NCBI GenBank assembly: GCA_036269895.1
Contig: DATBDN010000107.1
Location: 1-19,227 of the forward strand
Direction of reading: 5' to 3'
Length of the DNA: 19,227 nucleotides
Origin: DATBDN01 sp036269895
GTDB taxonomy: Bacteria > Actinomycetota > Thermoleophilia > Solirubrobacterales > Thermoleophilaceae
A program made the position numbers and the translations under genes. The notes beneath the pieces were generated by a model. It searched no databases. It worked only from the letters and a program-made list of their open reading frames with translations, and was not told where the DNA came from. Below, one piece after another: positions 7,087-13,263 of the stretch. Each line of letters opens with the position of its first letter. The stretch's first letter is position 1.

Positions 7087-7371
7087 TCAGCTCGCTCGCG
7101 CGTCCGCCGAGGACTCCTCGCCCAGCCCGAAGAGCCCGGCGACTGCGTCGAGGTCGAGCGCGTCGCTGCCGTCGCTCTCGAGCAGGCGTAGCCGCGATTC
7201 GGGCTCCGCCAGCAGGCGCGCGGCGACGGCATGGACGAGCGCCTCGGCCGTGCGCCGGTCTGCGTCGCTCAGCGACGCGAACGTCGTCGCGTTGCGCCGC
7301 ACGACCTGTGCCGCCGCCAGCCGGCCGCGCTGCCTGAGCTCACGGATCAGCAGCTCCGCTGACGACTCCAT
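7087..7371 (-). CDS. Stand-alone glutamyl-tRNA reductase dimerisation-domain-like protein
   Basis: A 94-residue protein. Its first 70 residues run 'ELLIRELRQRG', 'LSDADRRTAEALVHAVAARLLAEP', 'RLRLLES'. This closely follows the C-terminal dimerisation domain of glutamyl-tRNA reductase (HemA), where the order is two long helices, 'LSPEE..A...LT.AIVNKLLH.P' and then 'RL+E'. The catalytic and NADP-binding domains of HemA are absent, and no frame continues into them. The ATG lies three bases after the histidine kinase stop, so the two are translationally linked. It could modulate HemA dimerisation or haem supply when the oxidase operon is expressed, but that is only inference from position. Alternatively it is an unrelated helical hairpin. 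An acidic tail follows the helices. Confidence 0.65.
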   Translation of the reverse strand: MESSAELLIRELRQRGRLAAAQVVRRNATTFASLSDADRRTAEALVHAVAARLLAEPESRLRLLESDGSDALDLDAVAGLFGLGEESSADARAS

Positions 7372-7374
7372 CGA

Positions 7375-8433
7375 TCAGGCCTGCCCTGCGACCGGTTCCG
7401 CTGACTCGACCAGCGCGCCTGGCAGGCGCAGCGAGAAGACCGAGCCGCTTGCCGAACTTTCAACGCGACATGACCCACCGTGACTCTTCGCGATCGTGTC
7501 GACGATCGCGAGGCCCAGGCCGAGGCCGTGGCCGCTTTCGGCGCCGTTCGACTTTGCACGCGTGAAGCGCTCGAAGATCCCGCCGAGCGCCTCGGGCGGG
7601 ATCCCCGTTCCCGTATCCGATACCTCGATCACGACGTCGGCGCCGGACATCCGGCCGCCGACCTCGATCACGTCGTCCGGGTGCGTGTGCTCGACCGCGT
7701 TCTCGATCAGGGCGTCGAGAGCGATCCGCAGCGCGTCCGGGTCGACGCTTAGATCGGCGCCCGGCAGATCGCCCACGCGCCAAACGCGTGGAGCGATCTC
7801 GGCCCAGCGCATGACCACGTCCTCGAGCAGGTCATCGACGGCGACCGTAGTCGTCACCGGTGCTGTCTGCCCCACTTTCGCCAGCATGAGCAGCCGCTCG
7901 ACGAGGCGGCCGAGCCGGTCGAGCTCATCGAGCGCGACCAGCGCCTCGGGCGGGGCCGAGCCATTCCCGCGCGCCAGCGCCTCGACATGACCACGCGCGA
8001 TCGTGAGCGGCGTCCGCAATTCATGCGAAACGTCGTGCAGGAACTGCTCCTGCTGCTCGAGCAGCGCTGCCCGGTCGCGCGCCTGGCAGGCAACGGTTTC
8101 CATCGCGGCCTGGCGCCGCCGCGCATGCCAGACCATCGCCAGGAACATCGAAGACATCAGCGGCACCTCGAAGAGCTCGCCCCACGCCTGGTAGCCATCC
8201 TCGGCGTCAAGAAGGATCAGCGTGCCCGTCGACAGGCAGATCGCGAGCAGCACCAGGAACGTCGCCTTCGGCTGCCAGACGCGGAAGCCATAGAGGATGC
8301 TCAGGCTCGTCCAGATGAAGTGGAACGGGATGGTCTCCCACGTCGGCGTGAGCGCCATCGCGCCGATGTTTGCAACGCAGAACCCGCCCCAGGCGAGCTC
8401 GGGTTTCCTATGCCGCAACGCGGTAGCCACCAT
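7375..8433 (-). CDS. Membrane sensor histidine kinase
   Basis: A 352-residue sensor kinase. The N-terminal 100 residues contain about four hydrophobic helices with almost no extracytoplasmic loop, so the signal is probably sensed in the membrane. The phosphoacceptor is H137 in 'FLHDVSHELRTPL', the N-box is 'IENAVEHT' with N245, the G1 box is 'DTGTG' at 273-277, and the G2 box is 'GHGLGLGLAIV' at 301-311. All catalytic boxes are intact. ATG 8433 is chosen, giving a 26-base overlap with the response regulator gene; TTG 8418 is another possible start. The pair form a typical two-component system, divergent from the oxidase operon. This suggests respiration-related sensing such as oxygen, redox state or electron flow, but the sensor region has no Cys pair or PAS domain to confirm it. 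Confidence 0.88.
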   Translation of the reverse strand: MVATALRHRKPELAWGGFCVANIGAMALTPTWETIPFHFIWTSLSILYGFRVWQPKATFLVLLAICLSTGTLILLDAEDGYQAWGELFEVPLMSSMFLAMVWHARRRQAAMETVACQARDRAALLEQQEQFLHDVSHELRTPLTIARGHVEALARGNGSAPPEALVALDELDRLGRLVERLLMLAKVGQTAPVTTTVAVDDLLEDVVMRWAEIAPRVWRVGDLPGADLSVDPDALRIALDALIENAVEHTHPDDVIEVGGRMSGADVVIEVSDTGTGIPPEALGGIFERFTRAKSNGAESGHGLGLGLAIVDTIAKSHGGSCRVESSASGSVFSLRLPGALVESAEPVAGQA

Positions 8434-9067
8434 GGCGAACGGTTTGGATCTCGGCGTCGTCGCCGAGCTTGCGCCGGAGACGCCGCACACACACGTCGAC
8501 GACGTTCGAGCGGGGATCGGACGAGGCACCCCACACGCTGGCCATGAGGCTCTCGCGCGAAACGACGCGACCCGCATTGCAGACGAGGTGATGGAGCAAG
8601 CGGAACTCGCGCTCTGACAGGTCCACCACGCGCGCACCCACACGCGCCTGACGCCGCGTGAGGTCGAGCACCAATCGCTCCGCGCGGACGAGCACCTCGT
8701 CCCCGACCGCGCTGCGACTGAGGTGCACGCGCACGCGCGCGAGCAGCTCGTGATGCGAGAACGGCTTCGCGATGAAGTCGCAAGCACCGAGCCGGAAACC
8801 GCGCAGCCTGGTCGACAGGTCCGCACGGGCGGAGAGGATCACCACCGGCACCTCTGGCCGGCGGGCGCCCAGTTCGCGCAGCAGCGTCATCCCGTCCACG
8901 TGCGGCAGAACGAGGTCGAGCACCACGAGGTCGTAGCCCCCGGACATCGCACGCGCGAAGCCCACTCGCCCGTTGTCTGCGATGTCGACCCGGAAGCCCT
9001 CCGCCTCGAGAACCCGAGCCAGCAGGGTCGAAACCCGTGGCTCATCCTCGACGACCAGGATCTCCAT
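8408..9067 (-). CDS. OmpR/PhoB-family response regulator
   Basis: A 219-residue DNA-binding response regulator. The receiver domain has the acidic pair at 'VEDEP', the phosphorylation site D51 in 'VVLDLVLP', the switch residue S79, and K101 in 'AKPF'. The C-terminal winged helix has 'LDLTRRQARVG', 'LSEREFRLLHHL' and the recognition region 'RSNVVDVCVRRLRRKLG', ending 'TVRHGGYRVAA'. This is complete and of normal length. The gene is first in a three-gene minus-strand unit with the histidine kinase and the GluTR-like protein. Its start faces the start of the CcoN gene across 114 bases, which makes the oxidase operon the most likely target. The inverted repeat in that gap is a candidate binding site, although OmpR-type regulators more often bind direct repeats. 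Confidence 0.93.
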   Translation of the reverse strand: MEILVVEDEPRVSTLLARVLEAEGFRVDIADNGRVGFARAMSGGYDLVVLDLVLPHVDGMTLLRELGARRPEVPVVILSARADLSTRLRGFRLGACDFIAKPFSHHELLARVRVHLSRSAVGDEVLVRAERLVLDLTRRQARVGARVVDLSEREFRLLHHLVCNAGRVVSRESLMASVWGASSDPRSNVVDVCVRRLRRKLGDDAEIQTVRHGGYRVAA

Positions 9068-9082
9068 TCCGTTCCGGCTGGC

Positions 9083-9112
9083 ACCCTAGGGCAGAACGCA
9101 GGGCGTTGCCAA
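9083..9112 (-). promoter_or_regulatory. Candidate promoter of the response regulator gene
   Basis: On the minus strand TTGGCA (9112-9107), an 18-base spacer and TAGGGT (9088-9083) form a sigma-70-like promoter ending 15 bases before the response regulator ATG. Both hexamers are partial matches. Confidence 0.35.
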
Positions 9113-9114
9113 GC

Positions 9115-9134
9115 AGATGACAACGCTGTCATCT
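9115..9134. promoter_or_regulatory. Perfect inverted repeat in the divergent promoter region
   Basis: AGATGACA-ACGC-TGTCATCT is a perfect 8-4-8 inverted repeat located 47 bases from each of the two divergent start codons, at 9067 and 9182. This is the strongest dyad I found in any intergenic gap of the window. It lies just upstream of the candidate response regulator promoter and upstream of the CcoN gene, so a dimeric regulator bound here could control both units. It is not an FNR box (TTGAT-N4-ATCAA), though its arm and spacer geometry is comparable. Confidence 0.55.
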
Positions 9135-9181
9135 CGGCGCGATTTGTGCGCGCCTTTGGCGTACGTTCCCGCGCGAGGCGG

Positions 9182-10690
9182 ATGGCGGACGAGATTGCAC
9201 GTCCAGAGGCCGCAGTTCTCGAGGCACCGACTGCCCGCGGTCGGTTGCCCGAGGTGCCGGCAGCGTTACCGTTTCCTGACCGGGCGGCGCGTCATTGGCT
9301 GCTCGCATCAGTGGTCTGGCTGACCGTCGTCGATCTGTTTGGCTTCGTGCTCGCGACCGAGTTCATCTCGCCCGAGACGTTCGGCGGCGTGTCGTTCCTG
9401 GCCTTCAGCCGCGTCCGGCCCGCGCACGTGAGCGGCGTGATCCTCGCGTGGTTGTCGATGATGTACTTCGGCGCGCTTTTCTACATGCTGCCGCGGCTAT
9501 GCGGGACGCGCGGCATGTGGAGCGAGCGGCTCGGCGTGTGGTGCGCCTGGGCTTGGAGCGCGATGTACGCGGCGGGCACGCTGCTCCTGCTCACGGGTCA
9601 CAGCCAGGGACGCGAGTACGCCGAATTCGTTTGGCCGATCGACATCGTGCTTCTGATCATCTGGAGCGCGAACATCGTGAACATCCTCGGGACCGTCGCG
9701 CTGCGGACGATCCGCGAGATCTATGTGTCGGTGTGGTTCTTCATCGCCAGCCCGCTCTGGCTCGCCGTGGATTACGCGATCGGCAACGTCATCTGGCGGC
9801 CTGGTCACATCTGGGGCGCGCCGTCCGGCGCTCTCTCGAACAGCCTCGACGACGCGATCCTCAACTGGTGGTACGCGCACAACCTGTTTGGCCTCTGGCT
9901 GACGCCGATGTTGATCGCGCTGACGTACTACATCGTCCCGCGCATCACCAACACACCGCTCTACAGCTACTCGCTGTCGATCATCAGCTTCTGGGGAATG
10001 GCATTCCTGTACACGGGCGTCGGCGACCACCACATCCTGCAGTCGCCCACACCGGCGTGGCTGAAAACGATCGCCGAGATCTCCTCGTGGGCGCTCCTGC
10101 TCCCGGTGTTCGCCTTCACGATCAACATCCTCGGGACCATGAAAGGCAACTGGGACAAGTTCTTCACGAACTTAACCATGCGGTTCACGATGACCGCGTT
10201 CTTCTTCTACTTCCTTGTCAATGTGCAGGGAGCGTTCGAGGCGCTGCAGCCGTTCAACAAGCTCCAGCACTTCACGAACTTCGTCGTCGCGCATGCGCAC
10301 CTGGCGCTGCTCGGCGCCTTCACGATCCTCGGCATGGGGATCATCGACTACATCGTCGCGCAGATATATCGAAGACCGTTGTGGAGCCGGAGCCTGACGG
10401 AATGGCAGTACTGGCTCGTGACTGTCGGCTTCACGGGGTTCTTCAGCGCGCTCACATTGGCCGGCTTCCAGCAGGGCTTCAGCTGGCAGGAGGGCATCCC
10501 CGAGGTGAACGTGCTCACCCAGCTGCACCCGTACTTCATCGCCCGCGGGATCTTCGGGACGATGATCGTCATCTCGGGAATCGTCCAGATGGTCAACATC
10601 TTCATGACGATGCGCGTCAACACGCGCGAGCGGCGGCGGCTCGAGACCCTCAATGTCGTCGAGGCCGTCGCCCCGTCGCCGGTGAGCTGA
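9182..10690 (+). CDS. ccoN: cbb3-type (C-type) haem-copper oxidase subunit I, CcoN-like
   Basis: A 502-residue, 12-helix catalytic subunit expected to reduce oxygen to water at a haem b3-CuB centre and conserve energy as a proton gradient. Ligands visible by comparison with CcoN are: low-spin haem His H82 ('RPAHVSG') and H373; high-spin haem His H371 ('VAHAHLALLG'); CuB ligands H233 ('WWYAHN'), H283 and H284 ('GDHHI'); and the C-type catalytic Tyr Y277 in helix VII ('FLYTGVG'). All are present, so the centre should be functional. Divergence is clear elsewhere: 'TGVGDHH' replaces the usual 'WAGPHH'. ATG 9182 is preceded by GAGG. The next gene starts three bases after the stop. An NO reductase role is less likely because the helix VII Tyr and general layout are CcoN-like, but it is not excluded. 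Confidence 0.88.
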   Translation: MADEIARPEAAVLEAPTARGRLPEVPAALPFPDRAARHWLLASVVWLTVVDLFGFVLATEFISPETFGGVSFLAFSRVRPAHVSGVILAWLSMMYFGALFYMLPRLCGTRGMWSERLGVWCAWAWSAMYAAGTLLLLTGHSQGREYAEFVWPIDIVLLIIWSANIVNILGTVALRTIREIYVSVWFFIASPLWLAVDYAIGNVIWRPGHIWGAPSGALSNSLDDAILNWWYAHNLFGLWLTPMLIALTYYIVPRITNTPLYSYSLSIISFWGMAFLYTGVGDHHILQSPTPAWLKTIAEISSWALLLPVFAFTINILGTMKGNWDKFFTNLTMRFTMTAFFFYFLVNVQGAFEALQPFNKLQHFTNFVVAHAHLALLGAFTILGMGIIDYIVAQIYRRPLWSRSLTEWQYWLVTVGFTGFFSALTLAGFQQGFSWQEGIPEVNVLTQLHPYFIARGIFGTMIVISGIVQMVNIFMTMRVNTRERRRLETLNVVEAVAPSPVS

Positions 10691-10693
10691 GCG

Positions 10694-12109
10694 ATGCAGG
10701 GCGACGAACTCGAAGAGCAAGCTGGCCGCACTCCGCGAGGCTGGGCGGCGCACCCCACCGAGAAGATGCTGATCACGCCGTGGGTCGCCGGCATCGGCGG
10801 CCTGCTCGTGTTCCTGACGGTCGTCTTCGTGGTCGTCTGGCTGCCGACCCATACCTTCGACCCGCCGGCGTCCGGGGATTGGGCGCCGTTGTCCAGTCAG
10901 GCGAGAACTGGCCGCAACATCTTCGCCTCGAACAACTGCTTCGTCTGCCACTCCGGGTACTCGCGCCCGCAGGACGTTCGCGAGGCGCTCTACTTCCTCT
11001 ACCCGAAGATCTCGCAGCCGGGGGATTTCTACGGCAGCGACCAGTCGCCCAACCTGCTCGGTACCGAGCGCACCGGGCCGGACCTGTCACAGGAATCGGG
11101 ATGGCACCCCGATGACTGGCAGAGCGCGCACTTCTACGACCCGCGCTACGTCGACCCGCTGTCGCTGATGCCGCCGATGCGCGCGCTGTTCTCGAACAAG
11201 CAGGTAGAGGACCTGACGGCATTCGTCGAGCAGCGCTCAGGCAAGTCCGGGCTGCTGCGATATGCCGGGCAGCTCTACGCGAAACACATCGTGCTGACGG
11301 TGCAGGGCTACCCGCAGCCGTACACCGGCTTCCACGGAGCGCACAAGAAGATCGTTCCCCAGAAGGAGATAAAGCCGCCGCCGAACCAGCTCGAGGAAGC
11401 ACCAAACCTCTCGCAGATCGACCGCAGCTACTGGCTCTCGGCTGACCCGCTGCCGGTCACCGAGGGCAACCTGCTGCGCGGCAAGGAGGTCTTCCTGCAG
11501 CGCTGCGTCGGCTGCCACGGCGTCAAGGGCGACGGCAAGGGGCCGGGCGCGCCGTTCCTCTCGCCGCCACCCGCCGACTTCACCGACAAGGACGATGCCT
11601 GCTGCGGCGGCGACACCGGGCCGGGCGACTTCTACTACCGGATCCTGCGCGGCTGGACCGGTACGGGGATGGAGAACTTCGGTGAGCGGCTGTCGGTCGA
11701 CGACATCTGGCGCGTCGTGCTGTTCGTGAAGACGATCCCCAATGGCACGCTGGCGCCGAACCGGATCCCGGAGCCCAAGGACTACATCACCTGGCAGCCC
11801 TCGAAGGAGCTTCTGGCCTGGACCGACAGCCGGCAGAAACTCAAGGACAACGTTTCATTCTCGAAGCAAGCCGCCCGCGACCCGTTCATGCAGGAGGCAA
11901 TGCGCGTCTTTCCCGGCCTGAATCCCGGAGACGTCGTCCAGGTGACCGGGCTCGCTACGCCGCTCACGCTTCAGGACGCGGCGGCCGGGATCAAGCAGAT
12001 CTACCAGCGCATGCTCAACAAGGCCTGGGCCGACGCCAAGGCGCGCGGCGACAAGCTGCCGCCGCGCTCGCAGAAGAACATCCCGCCAACCGTGCCGGGG
12101 CAGCAATGA
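10694..12109 (+). CDS. Fused CcoO-cytochrome c subunit of cbb3-type oxidase
   Basis: A 471-residue membrane-anchored dihaem cytochrome c that should pass electrons to the CcoN-like subunit. A single helix at about residues 32-52 anchors it. The first haem site is CFVCH at 82-86, in a domain with the CcoO/FixO hallmarks 'RTGPDLSQESGWHPDDWQSAHFYDPR' and the axial-Met region 'LMPPM'. The second is CVGCH at 271-275 in a class I cytochrome c domain ('GCHGVKGDGKG', 'GMENFGERLS'). In standard cbb3 operons CcoO carries one haem and CcoP is a separate dihaem protein; here the two functions appear joined and CcoP is missing. A C-terminal extension from about residue 350 has no haem motif and is unrecognised. 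GGTGAG lies seven bases before the ATG. The stop overlaps the next start as ATGA. Confidence 0.88.
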   Translation: MQGDELEEQAGRTPRGWAAHPTEKMLITPWVAGIGGLLVFLTVVFVVVWLPTHTFDPPASGDWAPLSSQARTGRNIFASNNCFVCHSGYSRPQDVREALYFLYPKISQPGDFYGSDQSPNLLGTERTGPDLSQESGWHPDDWQSAHFYDPRYVDPLSLMPPMRALFSNKQVEDLTAFVEQRSGKSGLLRYAGQLYAKHIVLTVQGYPQPYTGFHGAHKKIVPQKEIKPPPNQLEEAPNLSQIDRSYWLSADPLPVTEGNLLRGKEVFLQRCVGCHGVKGDGKGPGAPFLSPPPADFTDKDDACCGGDTGPGDFYYRILRGWTGTGMENFGERLSVDDIWRVVLFVKTIPNGTLAPNRIPEPKDYITWQPSKELLAWTDSRQKLKDNVSFSKQAARDPFMQEAMRVFPGLNPGDVVQVTGLATPLTLQDAAAGIKQIYQRMLNKAWADAKARGDKLPPRSQKNIPPTVPGQQ

Positions 12110-12411
12110 GCCGCTTGCGCGCCGCGCTGATCCCGGCCTGGGTGCTCGTGCTGGCTGCGCCCACCGCCGCATTCGCGCACGACCAGCCGGAGACGAAGCA
12201 GTCGAACTGGGTCATGGCCGACTGGATGCTCGAGGCGTTCTTCCTGTTCGCCGGCTTCGCGCTGCTCGCGTTCCTGCTCGCCTGGAAGGCCGGCCACTTC
12301 CACAACCTCGAGCAGGCGGCCCGGATCCCACTGCTGATCGAGGAGGAGGACTACTACACGCCCGACTGGGCGCTCGACGAGGAGGAGTGGGACGACGATG
12401 CCGACCGGTGA
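12106..12411 (+). CDS. CcoS/FixS-like small membrane protein
   Basis: A 101-residue protein with a cleavable-looking signal (residues 1-22, ending 'AFAHD') and one transmembrane helix (about 43-60). Directly after the helix comes 'AWKAGHFHNLEQAARIPLLIEEED'. This parallels the FixS/CcoS pattern 'W..+SGQFDDLEGPA.RILFDDD', including the acidic end. CcoS is needed for cofactor insertion during cbb3 oxidase assembly. Classical CcoS is only about 50-60 residues and has no separate signal peptide, so this is either a lengthened variant or a protein that has converged on the motif. The tail is strongly acidic. It overlaps the upstream gene by four bases and the downstream gene by 14, which fits a role tied to the oxidase. 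Confidence 0.65.
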   Translation: MSRLRAALIPAWVLVLAAPTAAFAHDQPETKQSNWVMADWMLEAFFLFAGFALLAFLLAWKAGHFHNLEQAARIPLLIEEEDYYTPDWALDEEEWDDDADR

Positions 12412-12742
12412 CTCGCCCCAGAAGGCGCAGGCCTACTACCACTATCTGCAGGCCCATCAGCTCGAGCCCCACGGCCGCGTCGAGACCTGGCACGTCAACT
12501 GGAGCTCGCTCCTCTGGGACTGGGGCTTCGTTGTCGTGCTCACGATCCTGCTGCTGCTCTGGGTCTACCAATACCGCACGACGCGCTCGCGCGCCGGCAT
12601 CAGCCCGATCGACACCTGGGGCGGTTACACGACCGAGCGGGCCGTGCGCGTGCCGTGGTTCTTCTACTTCCTCACGCTCGTTGTGGTCGTCTTCGGCGCG
12701 ACGTTCGTCATCGGACACTTGATCTCGGGGCAGTTGTTCTGA
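12398..12742 (+). CDS. Two-helix membrane protein of the oxidase operon (unknown)
   Basis: A 114-residue protein that I do not recognise. A polar N-terminus with several His and Tyr ('YYHYLQAHQLEPHGRVETWHVNW') leads into one transmembrane helix (about 42-60). A basic loop 'YRTTRSRAG' follows, then a second helix (about 88-108). The ATG overlaps the preceding gene by 14 bases and has a strong GGAGGAG site 10 bases upstream, inside that gene. The stop shares one base with the next start (TGATG). Position between structural and assembly genes suggests a small accessory subunit, comparable in role to CcoQ, but there is no sequence resemblance to CcoQ that I can point to. Confidence 0.75.
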   Translation: MPTGDSPQKAQAYYHYLQAHQLEPHGRVETWHVNWSSLLWDWGFVVVLTILLLLWVYQYRTTRSRAGISPIDTWGGYTTERAVRVPWFFYFLTLVVVVFGATFVIGHLISGQLF

Positions 12743-13059
12743 TGACTGGGATCCAGCCGTTCGTGGTCTACTCGAGCTGCACCGAGGCGATCGTGCCCGG
12801 TCCCGAGTGGCCGACGCTGTATGCCTCGCTGCAGGCGCTAAAGGGGCACGTGCAGGAGTACCCCGGCTGCCAGCGCTTCGACGTCTTCTTCCGCTCCGAG
12901 GCGAGCGCGGCTGTCCGCGTCCATTGCTACACGACGTGGGACACGCTCGAGCAGCTCGAGGTCTACCTCGACCGCGGCTACACGTTCGAGCGGATGCTCG
13001 GCGACGTCAGCGAGGAGATCCGCCTCGAAAGGAGCATGGTCATGGAGAAGGCATTCTGA
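12742..13059 (+). CDS. ABM-like dimeric alpha/beta-barrel protein
   Basis: A 105-residue soluble protein with the shape of the antibiotic-biosynthesis-monooxygenase (ABM) superfamily. A first strand 'PFVVYSS' is followed by a helix 'WPTLYASLQALKGHVQEYPGCQRFDVFFRS', a strand 'RVHCYTTWDTLEQLEVYLD' and a final helix and strand ending 'SMVMEKAF'. 'YPGCQRFDVFF' matches the usual 'PGC..Y.ly' turn of these proteins. The family includes haem-degrading and quinol-oxidising enzymes as well as many of unknown role. No catalytic residues can be assigned here. It is linked on both sides by one-base TGATG overlaps, so it is an integral operon member. A role with haem or quinone is inference only. Confidence 0.7.
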   Translation: MTGIQPFVVYSSCTEAIVPGPEWPTLYASLQALKGHVQEYPGCQRFDVFFRSEASAAVRVHCYTTWDTLEQLEVYLDRGYTFERMLGDVSEEIRLERSMVMEKAF

Positions 13060-13253
13060 TGGCGGACGAGACTCCCGAGCCGCCGATCACGCCCGCGCAG
13101 CCGCTCACGGGCTATCGCGACATCGGTCCGCCCGCCGCGGTTCGGCATACGCGCCGCGCCGTGGTCAGGGCGTGGGTGATCCTCGCCGCGCTGATCGTGC
13201 TCTACCTCGCGCTGATGCTGACGATTTACTTCGTCGAGCCCGGCCTGCGCTGA
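13059..13253 (+). CDS. Single-helix small membrane protein (unknown)
   Basis: A 64-residue protein. It has a Pro-rich polar N-terminus ('PEPPITPAQPLTGYRD'), a basic segment 'RHTRRAVVR' and one transmembrane helix (about 38-57), ending 'FVEPGLR'. The positive residues before the helix predict that the N-terminus stays in the cytoplasm. It starts at an ATG that shares one base with the preceding stop and ends ten bases before the next gene. No family is recognised. Small one-helix subunits are usual in terminal oxidases and this may be one, but nothing except position supports that. Confidence 0.7.
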   Translation: MADETPEPPITPAQPLTGYRDIGPPAAVRHTRRAVVRAWVILAALIVLYLALMLTIYFVEPGLR

Positions 13254-13263
13254 GTCGCGGCTT

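Noticed and set aside
8434..8826. Upstream extension of the histidine kinase frame into the response regulator gene
   Set aside because: The extension is out of frame with the regulator and lacks helices or domains. The start at 8433 leaves a normal short overlap.
8723..9181. Upstream extension of the CcoN frame by 153 codons
   Set aside because: It runs antisense through the response regulator gene and has no oxidase similarity; ATG 9182 with GAGG upstream is the proper start.
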